From the NCBI GenBank assembly GCA_934590165.1, contig CAKTOO010000001.1, positions 1 to 64,000 of the forward strand: 64,000 bases of DNA, written 5' to 3'. Shown here piece by piece: positions 57,334 through 64,000 of this stretch. Source of the stretch: an uncultured Dysosmobacter sp. (GTDB lineage: Bacteria; Bacillota; Clostridia; Oscillospirales; Oscillospiraceae). The notes beneath the pieces are model-generated. The model did not search any database and was not told the origin of the DNA. It worked only from the letters and a program-made list of their open reading frames with translations. A program made the position numbers and the translations under genes. Each line of letters opens with the position of its first letter. The stretch's first letter is position 1.

Positions 57334-58605
57334 TTATTCGGCGGTGTACACCTTCCGCCCCGCGCTCCAGACGGCCCGGACGGCGCCGCTCTGGCGGCGG
57401 TACACGCACCGTTCCAGCCGCTCCGCCGCCGTCAGGGGGTGGGGCTGGGGCAGGGTGTCATCCGCCACCACCATGGCGTGAAGGGCGTTGCCCGGGGCGA
57501 AGCCCGGCGCTTCACCGAAGTATGCCGCGCCGGCGGAGGTGCCCAGATACCAGCCCTCCGGTACGGTGAGGAAGTCTGTCTGCCAGCCGTCCAGCACCCG
57601 GCGGGCCTTGGAGGCCCGGATGGCGGAGGCCACCACATCGAACATGTCCAGGTGGTCGCCGCCGGCGATGTCGCTGCCCAGGGCCACCTTCAGTCCCTCG
57701 TTCAGCATCACCCGCACCGGCGCCACGCCGGAGCAGATGTTCTGGTTGGAGTCGGCGCAGTGGACCACGGTGACGCCGGCGTCATGCATGGCCTGCCGCT
57801 CCCGCCCGTCGGACCAGACGCAGTGGGCCATGAGGGTGCGGCTGTTCCAAAGGCCGTATTTGGCGTAGGTCTCCCAGTACTGCTGGCAGTCCGGGTGGAG
57901 CTGCCGGACCCATTCCATCTCCGCCTGGTTTTCCGACAGGTGGGACTGCACCGGCAAACCCCGCTCCGCCGAGAGCTCCCCTAAGAATGCCATCAGCTCA
58001 TCGGTGCAGGAGGGGGTGAACCGGGGCGTCAGCATGGGCTTCACATGCCGAAAGTCCCCGCACTTGTCCAGCCACCGCAAGGTCTCCCGCTTGGATTCTT
58101 CCGTGGTCTCCTCCAGGAGACCGGGGGCGGCGTTGCGGTCCATGTTCACCTTGCCCACGAAGCCCGTGACGCCGGCCTTTTCCAGCTCCTCCATCAAAAT
58201 GAGGGTGGCATCGGCGTGGAGAGAGGAAAACATGCACACCCGGGTGGTGCCGTGGGAGATGAGCTCATGGGCCAGTTGGCGGTAAATGGTCCGGGCATAG
58301 TCCAGATCGGCGAAACGGGCCTCCGTGGGGAAGGCGTAGGCGTTCAGCCAGTCCAGCAGGGGCAGGTCCATGCCCATGCCCAGCATGGGGTACTGGGGGG
58401 CGTGGAGGTGGAGGTCCGCGAAGGACTGGAGAATGAGGGCGCCGCCGTAATCCTCCACCGCCGCCCCGGCGTACCGCTCCGGCAGGGCGGGGAACACGCC
58501 CGCAATGACGCCGTTTTCGGCCACCAGGTAGCCGTTTTCCGTGATGTCCAGCTTTCCCAGTGACCGGGCGGAGACCACGGTGCCCTTTAAAATCGTAACA
58601 GACAT
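57334..58605 (-). CDS. Guanine deaminase / amidohydrolase
   Basis: 423 residues of the metal-dependent amidohydrolase family. The metal ligands appear as HLHAPQ (about 63-68), SHLSE, HCVWSD and SDIAGG, and the segment TPRFTPSCT matches guanine deaminases. It converts guanine to xanthine and ammonia in the cytoplasm. The ATG at 58605 has GAGGTG before it; the longer frame begins in the leader. A guanine riboswitch and a promoter lie upstream, which supports guanine as the substrate. Confidence 0.93.
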   Translation of the reverse strand: MSVTILKGTVVSARSLGKLDITENGYLVAENGVIAGVFPALPERYAGAAVEDYGGALILQSFADLHLHAPQYPMLGMGMDLPLLDWLNAYAFPTEARFADLDYARTIYRQLAHELISHGTTRVCMFSSLHADATLILMEELEKAGVTGFVGKVNMDRNAAPGLLEETTEESKRETLRWLDKCGDFRHVKPMLTPRFTPSCTDELMAFLGELSAERGLPVQSHLSENQAEMEWVRQLHPDCQQYWETYAKYGLWNSRTLMAHCVWSDGRERQAMHDAGVTVVHCADSNQNICSGVAPVRVMLNEGLKVALGSDIAGGDHLDMFDVVASAIRASKARRVLDGWQTDFLTVPEGWYLGTSAGAAYFGEAPGFAPGNALHAMVVADDTLPQPHPLTAAERLERCVYRRQSGAVRAVWSAGRKVYTAE

Positions 58606-58682
58606 ACAAACACCTCTACATCGGATTCCGACACAAAAGAAAAGGAGCGCCTGCCCGGATAGGGTGGCCCCTGCCCGACAGA

Positions 58683-58754
58683 CACTCATAGCAGGGCCTT
58701 TCGGCGGCCCCGTAGAAACTTTCGCGCCATTTGCACAGCGAAATTATATGAGCC
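58683..58754 (-). ncRNA. Guanine (purine-class) riboswitch
   Basis: On the minus strand the RNA reads P1 CUCAUA, J1/2 UAUAAU, a P2 stem with loop CAAAUGG, the hallmark J2/3 GUUUCUAC, a P3 stem GGGGCC/GGCCCU with loop GCCGAAA, and P1' UAUGAG. The GG of loop 2 and CC of loop 3 can form the known kissing pairs. The base before UAUGAG is C, the specificity position (C74 in the xpt switch), which selects guanine over adenine. Downstream GCAGGGGCC could pair with the P3 strand, giving a possible switch; the mechanism (on or off) is not clear. Confidence 0.88.
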
Positions 58755-58780
58755 CTTTTGACTTGTATGTCGCTGTCTTT

Positions 58781-58809
58781 ACGATACCACAGCCCGGGCA
58801 AAAAAGCAA
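58781..58809 (-). promoter_or_regulatory. Promoter of the guanine deaminase gene
   Basis: TTGCTT (58804-58809), 17-base spacer, TATCGT (58781-58786) on the minus strand, about 20 bases before the riboswitch. Confidence 0.6.
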
Positions 58810-58883
58810 GGCGGAGCTGCGGAGGGCCCTTTTGCCCGAAGTGTTGCCGCCGCTCAGTCCACCGATTTCGCCGAGGGCCCCTA

Positions 58884-58912
58884 TTGCGGGCGGTTTCGCA
58901 TTATGATAGGAT
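58884..58912 (+). promoter_or_regulatory. Promoter box shared with 56288, before the AT-rich membrane gene
   Basis: TTGCGG (58884-58889), 17-base spacer, TAGGAT (58907-58912). Same spacing and much the same spacer as the promoter at 56288. Confidence 0.6.
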
Positions 58913-58963
58913 TGCCTGTGAAGAATGCGGCCAAACGGTCTGGCAGAATCATGGAGGTGTGAA

Positions 58964-59521
58964 GTGGGCGAACTGATCCTTGTACTGATCATAACTTGTA
59001 TCATTTGCGGTGGTGTTCCGCTATTCGCTTTTGCTTACATAAACGGAAAGCAAAAAAAGTCGAATCGCAATTCCTCGCAGACCACAAACAAAACATTTGA
59101 AGCCGGAAAGTCTCATCCGAAAGTCTTTTTGTGCGTGGCGTTGATGCTGGGCACCTTTTTTGGCTGTTTTACATTCCCTGTATGCAACCTGACAAAGGCT
59201 GTCTCCCGCGATATTCGCTTGATAAACTTTGCTGTGGCGGCGCTAGCGTATCATGAAATAGGGGTTATTGAGGCAGCAGCATTCCCCCCAAAAAATGGTT
59301 CTGCCGCTAAGATGATCCTGACACTTTTAGGATTGAACTGCACTCATATTTTGGCCGGCATGGGCTGCCGGTATCTGTTGGAGTATGGCGAGGTTTCAAA
59401 CACTTACAACTTCATCATGCCGAACATGGCCCTTCACCTGTTCGTGATCAATGCTGTCTGCCTGGTGAGCTGGTATGCTGCCGTTAGAAAATATCAAGAC
59501 AACTTTGGGAAAGAAAAATAA
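58964..59521 (+). CDS. Membrane protein, function unknown (AT-rich gene)
   Basis: 185 residues with four transmembrane helices (about 5-25, 55-75, 115-135, 155-175). No family recognised. The start chosen is GTG at 58964, six bases after GGAGG; an in-frame ATG 13 codons earlier lacks such a site. The gene is lower in GC than its neighbours and has different codon use, which suggests transfer from another host. Its promoter matches that of the gene remnant at 56359, so both may come from one acquired segment. Confidence 0.75.
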   Translation: MGELILVLIITCIICGGVPLFAFAYINGKQKKSNRNSSQTTNKTFEAGKSHPKVFLCVALMLGTFFGCFTFPVCNLTKAVSRDIRLINFAVAALAYHEIGVIEAAAFPPKNGSAAKMILTLLGLNCTHILAGMGCRYLLEYGEVSNTYNFIMPNMALHLFVINAVCLVSWYAAVRKYQDNFGKEK

Positions 59522-59628
59522 CATTGCCCTGATCGTCGGAGTTCCGCCCTTGGGATACACGCAGCGGAGAATTGCGGAGGCTAGACCGGCAGGATATGCT
59601 GGACACAGGAAACGAGGGGGGCGGAGCC

Positions 59629-59820
59629 ATGCGGGTCCACAGCTGGTCGGAATTTACGTTGGGCGCGGCTGGTTTCAGCGTGGGCCTTGCCCTGCTGCTG
59701 CGTGGCAATGGTGTTGACGGTTTGTTCGGGATGGGATGGATAGCCATCAGCGCCGTTCACCTGTGGCGCGCCTTCAATAAGGCATGGTGCGCCCGGACAA
59801 AGGAACAGGAGGAACTATGA
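59629..59820 (+). CDS. Small membrane protein (63 residues)
   Basis: Two hydrophobic helices separated by a short polar turn, then a charged tail. The start at 59629 follows a GAGGGGGG stretch; an ATG 11 codons earlier is the alternative. The stop overlaps the next start by four bases (ATGA). It resembles the next protein in its start (HSWSEFTLG versus YSWGNLLAG), so the two may be related by duplication. Function unknown. Confidence 0.75.
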   Translation: MRVHSWSEFTLGAAGFSVGLALLLRGNGVDGLFGMGWIAISAVHLWRAFNKAWCARTKEQEEL

Positions 59821-60230
59821 AAATTTATAGCTGGGGAAATCTACTGGCAGGTCTGGCCGCGGCGGCCGCTGCCCTCTGGAAGTTGCGCGCCGCCCTGGCG
59901 GAGTGGGACGCGGTGCATGACATGGTGTGGGCGGGTATCTTCGCCCTGCTGGCCGTCCGGGCCCTGCGGGCGGCGCTGGACCAGGAGGCCTATGAAAAGG
60001 ACAAGTCCCGGCAGGCGGCGAGAAAGCGGGCCTCCCGGGCCATGTTCGGCCGGTGGGCGCCGCTGATGGAGTGGCTGGGCATCATCCTGATCTGGTCCGC
60101 GCTGCCGCTGGTGTACCTGCGGCCGGGGGCGTGGAAACTGGGCCTGGCGCTGCTGTTCGGCGGACTGGGATACCAGCTTTGGCTGAATGTCACGCTGAAA
60201 CGGCGGATGGAGGAGCAGAAGACCCAATGA
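59817..60230 (+). CDS. Membrane protein (137 residues), function unknown
   Basis: Four hydrophobic segments (about 8-24, 33-51, 85-103, 108-126) with a basic loop in the middle (YEKDKSRQAARKRASR). AGGAGG precedes the ATG at 59817, which overlaps the stop of the small membrane protein gene. No domain recognised; perhaps a small two-component membrane complex with its neighbour. Confidence 0.8.
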   Translation: MKIYSWGNLLAGLAAAAAALWKLRAALAEWDAVHDMVWAGIFALLAVRALRAALDQEAYEKDKSRQAARKRASRAMFGRWAPLMEWLGIILIWSALPLVYLRPGAWKLGLALLFGGLGYQLWLNVTLKRRMEEQKTQ

Positions 60231-60346
60231 CCGGATGGGACCGGGCGGCGACAGCCTCCCGGTTTTTCTTACCTGCACCCCGGGGGCGGGCACCGCTTAT
60301 ACTGGCATACAGGCGGTCTTCCGCCTGAATCCGGATAAAGGCGTTG

Positions 60347-61108
60347 ATGCGTATGCTGCGTTCTCTCGGCTGGGCCGCCCTCGGCACCGGCTTTACCTTT
60401 CTCATGACCACATTGGGGGCCGCCACGGTATTTTTCTTCTCTGGGGAGCCCCAGCCCAAATTTCAAAAGGCCATGCTGGGCTTCGCCGCCGGGGTCATGA
60501 CGGCGGCTTCCGTTTGGAGTTTGCTGCTGCCGGCCATCGACCAGGCCCTGGCGGAGGGCCCCCTCCCCGGCTGGCTGCCCGCGGCGGCGGGGATGCTGCT
60601 GGGGGTGGTGTTCCTGGCGGTGCTGGACAGCCTGCTGCCCCGTCTGCGGCGGGTGCCCAGGGAGGACTGGCGGCAGAACACCCTCCTCATGACGGCCATC
60701 ACCCTACATAACGTGCCGGAAGGCATGGCGGTGGGCCTGGCCTTCGCCCTGGCGGCAGGGGGGGAGGGCCTGGCAGGGGCCGCCGCCCTGGCCATGGGCA
60801 TCGGCATCCAGAACTTCCCGGAGGGCGCGGCCATCTCCCTGCCCCTGCGGCAGGAGGGTTTTTCCCGGCGGCGGGCATTTTGGGGTGGAACGCTCTCCGG
60901 CAGCGTGGAGCCGGTGTTCGGCGTGCTGGTGGTGTTGGCGGCGGGAGCGGTCCACCCGCTGATGCCGTGGCTTTTGAGCTTTGCCGCCGGGGCCATGCTG
61001 TATGTGGTGGTGGAGGAACTGGTGCCCCAGGCTCACAGCCGGACGGGCACCTGTGGCTTTGTGGGGGGCTTTCTGGTGATGATGGTGCTGGACGTGACCC
61101 TGGGATAA
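60347..61108 (+). CDS. ZIP family divalent metal transporter
   Basis: 253 residues with about eight transmembrane helices. The two metal-binding segments of ZIP proteins are clear: HNVPEGMAVG (helix 4) and QNFPEGAAI (helix 5); the second has Gln in place of the usual first His/Asn. These proteins move zinc or other divalent ions into the cytoplasm. The ATG at 60347 has AAAGG five bases before it. The family usually includes a His-rich loop; here that loop (about 90-110) is Arg/Pro-rich instead. Confidence 0.93.
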   Translation: MRMLRSLGWAALGTGFTFLMTTLGAATVFFFSGEPQPKFQKAMLGFAAGVMTAASVWSLLLPAIDQALAEGPLPGWLPAAAGMLLGVVFLAVLDSLLPRLRRVPREDWRQNTLLMTAITLHNVPEGMAVGLAFALAAGGEGLAGAAALAMGIGIQNFPEGAAISLPLRQEGFSRRRAFWGGTLSGSVEPVFGVLVVLAAGAVHPLMPWLLSFAAGAMLYVVVEELVPQAHSRTGTCGFVGGFLVMMVLDVTLG

Positions 61109-61190
61109 AAAATCTCCGCCCCTCCAGGACCGGCTCTTGACAAAGGCCGGGGCCGATGGTACAACCGCATACACCTGTGACACTGCCGGA

Positions 61191-61230
61191 AAATCAAGGC
61201 CGACAGAAGTACATCTGGCGGCCTTGATTT
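61191..61230. terminator. Hairpin between ZIP gene and small exporter gene
   Basis: AAATCAAGGCCG (61191-61202) pairs with CGGCCTTGATTT (61219-61230), and the loop adds CAGA/TCTG. It lies between convergent genes; T-runs are short. Confidence 0.6.
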
Positions 61231-61294
61231 ATGCTTATGAACGATTTTAATTGTTGTCCTTATGCGGCGGGAGCTTCCGGCTCTCTTTTTCTTG

Positions 61295-61765
61295 TTAAAA
61301 CAGGTGGATGAGCCCCATGGTCACCGTCAGGGTGACGGCGGCGGCGATGACCAGGCCCACCAGAATAGCCGGCAGGGCGCTGCGCATCCGGATGTCCAGC
61401 ACCGAGGCCACCAGCGCCCCCGTCCAGGCGCCGGTGCCCGGCAGGGGAATGCCCACCAGGACCACCAGGCCAATGAGGCGGTATTTCCGCACCAGACGGC
61501 CCTTGAGATGGGCCCGCCGCTCCAGCCAGTTGATCTTCGGGCCAAAAAAGGCCGTGCCCCGCAGCCAGTCCGCCACCCGGCGGAACAGCAGCATCACGAA
61601 GGGCACCGGCAGGAGATTGCCTAAAATGGCGGTGACGCAGGCCACGGCGGGGGGCAGCCCCGCGGCCACGCCCACGGGAATGGCGCCCCGCAGCTCCAGC
61701 ACCGGCACCATGGCCGTGCCGAAGGTCAGCAGCAGTTTTCCAAATACAGTTTCCAAAAAGGGCAT
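61295..61765 (-). CDS. Small multidrug export family membrane protein (COG2426)
   Basis: 156 residues with four or five transmembrane helices. ELRGAIPVGVAAG near the N-terminus and GIPLPGTGAWTG in the middle are the family hallmarks. The family is named for drug export but its transport activity is poorly shown. The ATG at 61765 has GGAGG five bases before it; a TTG four codons earlier is a weaker start. A 14-bp hairpin stands directly upstream. Confidence 0.9.
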   Translation of the reverse strand: MPFLETVFGKLLLTFGTAMVPVLELRGAIPVGVAAGLPPAVACVTAILGNLLPVPFVMLLFRRVADWLRGTAFFGPKINWLERRAHLKGRLVRKYRLIGLVVLVGIPLPGTGAWTGALVASVLDIRMRSALPAILVGLVIAAAVTLTVTMGLIHLF

Positions 61766-61783
61766 CTTGTCCTCCAAACGAAC

Positions 61784-61815
61784 GTCACGGTCTCCGGCAG
61801 CCCGGAGACCGTGAC
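61784..61815. terminator. Perfect 14-bp hairpin between two minus-strand genes
   Basis: GTCACGGTCTCCGG (61784-61797) pairs with CCGGAGACCGTGAC (61802-61815), loop CAGC. It follows the ABC permease gene and precedes the exporter ribosome site. Ts are few (TTCGTTT on the minus strand), so it may attenuate or process the transcript. Confidence 0.6.
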
Positions 61816-61830
61816 AGCGTTATGGCTAGT

Positions 61831-62661
61831 TTACTCCAGGTTCAGGCGCTTTTTCAAGAACCAAGTTGTTAAGAAATAATAAACCGCGCCGTAAAGCACC
61901 TCACCCAGAATGACGATCAGCATCATCAGCTGGGTGGCGGCGGTGCCGGAGAGGTGCCAGCCCTCTGTCCAGGCCAACAGCAGGTGGTGGAGCCAGCTCT
62001 CGTCCAGCAGGGCGAGCAGGCTGCCCGCCAGGAGCTGCGTGGCGAACTGGAGGGCGAAGAACCACAGTACGGACCAAGCCATTTTGTGGTTGGGGGAGCT
62101 GTGGCCCATGGCCAGGGCGGCATAAAATTGCAGGCACATGACGCAGCAGCCCACAAAGCAGATGGCCAAAAACTCCAGAATGATCACCGTGCCGTTGATG
62201 GCGTAGTAGGCATTGAGGTACTGGGAAAGCTCCCGGAACAGCTCCCGGAAGCCCTGGATCAGTTCCTGGACGAAGCCCACGTCAAAGGCCACGATGCAGG
62301 CCGCCAGGCACACCACCACGATGGTCAGGGCAAACCAGACGGCGGAGACGATGAGCTTGCTCCAGATGTGCTGGTGGACGGAGACCGGCAGGGTCATCAT
62401 CACATAGCCCTCGTCCTGGAGGAGGTTCTTGTAAAACCGCTGGACCATGAGCACCACGCTCATGACGCACACGCCGAAGATGGCGATGGCAAAGGCCATC
62501 ACCAGCAGGCTCCCCAGAACGTCCAGCACCTTGTAGCGGGTGTCCAGCATACCACGGGCGGAGAAGTTGGCGCCCACGGAGGTCACCAGCAAAACGAGAA
62601 ACAGGGGCAGCATGACGCGGCCCGTGGCTCGGAATTCGTGCTTGATGAGTTTTCTCAGCAT
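61831..62661 (-). CDS. ABC transporter permease, GntR-controlled system
   Basis: 276 residues with six transmembrane helices and a start typical of ABC-2-like permeases of the YtrC/NatB type (LRKLIKHEFRATGRVMLPLF). Its gene overlaps the ATPase gene by seven bases. Together with the ATPase and the YtrA-type regulator it forms a three-gene operon. Such systems respond to cell-wall antibiotics or export sodium or peptides; the cargo is unknown. Confidence 0.9.
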   Translation of the reverse strand: MLRKLIKHEFRATGRVMLPLFLVLLVTSVGANFSARGMLDTRYKVLDVLGSLLVMAFAIAIFGVCVMSVVLMVQRFYKNLLQDEGYVMMTLPVSVHQHIWSKLIVSAVWFALTIVVVCLAACIVAFDVGFVQELIQGFRELFRELSQYLNAYYAINGTVIILEFLAICFVGCCVMCLQFYAALAMGHSSPNHKMAWSVLWFFALQFATQLLAGSLLALLDESWLHHLLLAWTEGWHLSGTAATQLMMLIVILGEVLYGAVYYFLTTWFLKKRLNLE

Positions 62662-63350
62662 TTGAACACCTCCCGGAACAGCGCGTCCACGCTCATGCCC
62701 TTCTCCTCCCGGATCTGGTCCACGGAGGCCTGGAGCATGATGCAGCCCTGGTTGATGAACACCACATCGTCCAGCACCTTTTCCACATCGGCGATGAGGT
62801 GGGTGGAGATGACCACCGCCGCGTCGGGGTTGTAGTTGCCGATGATGGTGGAGAGGATGTAGTCCCGGGTGGCGGGGTCCACGCCGCCGATGGGTTCATC
62901 CAGCAGATACAGCTTCGCCGACCGGCTCATGACCATGATGAGCTGCACCTTCTCCCGGGTGCCCTTGCTCATCTGCTTGATGCGCTGCTTGGGCGGGATG
63001 TTCAGATGGGCCAGCATCTCCTCCGCCGCGTCCCGGCGGAAGTCCGCGTAAAAGTCCTGGTAAAAGTCCAGCAGCTGGGTGACGGACATCCAGGTGGGGA
63101 TGGCGGTGCGCTCCGGAAGGTAGCTGACGCAGGCGTGGCTCTCCTTCCCCGGCACCAGGCCGCAGATACGGATCTCCCCCTCGCTGGGGGTCAGCAGGCC
63201 GTTGGCCAGCTTGATGAGGGTGGTCTTGCCGCTGCCGTTGGGGCCCAGCAGACCCACGATGCGGCCCGGCTCAATGGTGATATCCACCTGGTCCAAGGCC
63301 TGTGTGCCGCCGAACCGCTTACTCAGGCCCTTACATGTCAAAATCGCCAT
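62655..63350 (-). CDS. ABC transporter ATP-binding protein, GntR-controlled system
   Basis: 231 residues: Walker A GPNGSGKT near residue 38, signature MSKGTREK (a divergent form of LSGGQ, as in YtrB-type proteins), Walker B LYLLDEPIGGVD, H-loop STH. The ATG at 63350 has GGAGG and lies inside the end of the GntR gene (20-base overlap in another frame). It pairs with the permease encoded downstream. Confidence 0.95.
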   Translation of the reverse strand: MAILTCKGLSKRFGGTQALDQVDITIEPGRIVGLLGPNGSGKTTLIKLANGLLTPSEGEIRICGLVPGKESHACVSYLPERTAIPTWMSVTQLLDFYQDFYADFRRDAAEEMLAHLNIPPKQRIKQMSKGTREKVQLIMVMSRSAKLYLLDEPIGGVDPATRDYILSTIIGNYNPDAAVVISTHLIADVEKVLDDVVFINQGCIMLQASVDQIREEKGMSVDALFREVFKC

Positions 63351-63723
63351 GGGTGGTCTCCTCCTTTTCATTCTCCTGCCGCAGCAGGTTCAAAATGTCT
63401 TCCTTTCCATAGCCCAGGCGGCGCATTGCCGCCAGAAACATCTGGATATGGCCTTCCGCGAGGCCCCGTTTCGCCGCGTCGATCATGGTCTGATCCTCCG
63501 TCACAAATCTGCCGGCGGTCCGCTGGCTGTACACCAGTCCGTCCCGCTCCAACTCCGTCAATGCCCGCTGCATGGTATTGGGATTCACCCCGGCCTCGGT
63601 GGCCAGGTCCCTCACCGAAGGCAGCCGCTCTCCCGGCGGAAAGGCGCCGGAGACGATGCCCACCTTGATCTGGGCGATAAGCTGGGCGTAAATGGGCGCG
63701 TCATTGGAAAACTGCCACTTCAA
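63331..63723 (-). CDS. GntR family transcriptional regulator, YtrA type
   Basis: 130 residues: winged helix domain (about 8-75, PIYAQLIAQIKVGIVSGAFPPGERLPSVRDLATEAGVNPNTMQRAL) and a short helical C-terminal dimerisation domain, the YtrA layout without a ligand domain. The start is TTG at 63723, with AGGAGG eight bases away. First gene of the ABC operon and probably its repressor, through the dyad at 63749-63770. Confidence 0.94.
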   Translation of the reverse strand: MKWQFSNDAPIYAQLIAQIKVGIVSGAFPPGERLPSVRDLATEAGVNPNTMQRALTELERDGLVYSQRTAGRFVTEDQTMIDAAKRGLAEGHIQMFLAAMRRLGYGKEDILNLLRQENEKEETTHGDFDM

Positions 63724-63748
63724 AAAAGCACCTCCTCACTTTGTACCG

Positions 63749-63770
63749 TTGTATTAAGTGATTAATACAA
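63749..63770. promoter_or_regulatory. YtrA-type operator
   Basis: TTGTATTAA, four bases, TTAATACAA: a perfect 9-bp half-site dyad that touches the -10 box and lies 26 bases before the GntR start. Confidence 0.85.
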
Positions 63771-63794
63771 TAACACAATCATTGGATTTGTCAA
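63767..63794 (-). promoter_or_regulatory. Promoter of the GntR-ABC operon
   Basis: TTGACA (63789-63794), 16-base spacer, TATTGT (63767-63772) on the minus strand; the operator covers its downstream edge. Confidence 0.8.
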
Positions 63795-63844
63795 TAGGGT
63801 TTTGCAAAAAAAATTCCGCGCCCCGGAAAGGGTGCGGATCAGGC

Positions 63845-64000
63845 TTATTCCTCATGTTCCGGCATGGCATCCACGATCCGCTCCTCGGCGGTCTGCTGGG
63901 CGGAGATCAGCAGCTGTCTGGCGCTGGCGGCATCGCCCCGCTCCAGCAGGTCCACGGCATCCGCCAGGGCGGCAAACAGGTAAAAATACAGCTCTCGATA
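63845..64000 (-). CDS. Small acidic helical protein, 5' end outside window; relative of the 51-residue protein
   Basis: The last 51 codons of a minus-strand gene, stop TAA at 63845. The visible protein starts YRELYFYLFAALADAVDLLE and is helical and acidic. It matches the protein encoded at 29857-30012 along its whole length in pattern, so this is a second member of that small family. The start codon lies beyond base 64000, probably within a few codons judging from the relative. Function unknown. Confidence 0.8.
   Translation of the reverse strand, partial: YRELYFYLFAALADAVDLLERGDAASARQLLISAQQTAEERIVDAMPEHEE

Overview
The window is about 64 kb of a GC-rich (roughly 60 %) chromosome from a strict anaerobe in the Clostridia, most likely Oscillospiraceae of the Oscillibacter/Flavonifractor/Lawsonibacter kind. 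This placement is inferred from gene content: groESL under a CIRCE element, a homodimer-type pyruvate:ferredoxin oxidoreductase, a K+-dependent membrane pyrophosphatase, a GGGtGRT protein next to a NifU-like scaffold, a MurT/GatD-like pair, several LacI regulators and consistent AGGAGG ribosome sites. I see no rRNA, tRNA, CRISPR array, insertion sequence or intact prophage.

Layout. 1-1130: end of a two-gene ABC exporter with lower GC than the rest. 1394-3600: groES-groEL. 3649-7700: lipid kinase, RNA methyltransferase, a small membrane protein, and an NfeD/SPFH pair. 7716-9852: aminotransferase and CarD-like regulator, divergent, each with a hairpin in its leader. 9857-12752: HAD hydrolase, EEP-family hydrolase and LacI regulator with a membrane protein. 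13525-19261: ABC importer of the ferric-type fold, divergent from a second LacI regulator. 19306-22444: M23 peptidase and pta. 22545-28610: second importer operon of the same type, carrying its own MBL hydrolase and LacI gene and two identical operator sites. 28929-34491: YitT, a ribbon-helix-helix/51-residue protein pair, the GGGtGRT/NifU-like operon and the pyrophosphatase. 34419-35268: a repeat-rich spacer holding a complete miniature gene. 35269-41125: phosphoesterase, mnmG, XRE regulator, cyclase-family hydrolase and a divergent MurT/GatD pair. 41175-48721: LTA-synthase-like sulfatase, nifJ, comM. 48765-50421: SigV/RsiV-like sigma operon with a lipoprotein. 50514-56129: FMN reductase, thiI, cinA, DMT exporter, ferredoxin-like aldo/keto reductase. 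56288-59521: a patchy accessory stretch with an AT-rich gene remnant, XRE regulator, guanine deaminase behind a guanine riboswitch and an AT-rich membrane protein gene. 59629-64000: small membrane proteins, ZIP transporter, small exporter, GntR-controlled ABC transporter, and the end of a second 51-residue-type gene.

How it fits together. Central metabolism is fermentative: PFOR makes acetyl-CoA, Pta conserves it as acetyl phosphate, and the membrane pyrophosphatase recovers energy from pyrophosphate. Two importers built like iron transporters are tied to LacI regulators and to genes for metal-dependent hydrolases, which suggests organic, possibly phosphorylated, substrates. The envelope genes (MurT/GatD-like, LTA synthase-like, M23 peptidase, SigV/RsiV-like) form a second theme.

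The points most worth following are the MurT/GatD pair, in which the glutaminase Cys and His are both replaced; a 168-bp structured element with a perfect 16-bp terminal inverted repeat in the thiI leader; the guanine riboswitch on a catabolic deaminase gene; and a fully punctuated 27-codon gene at 34858-34941.
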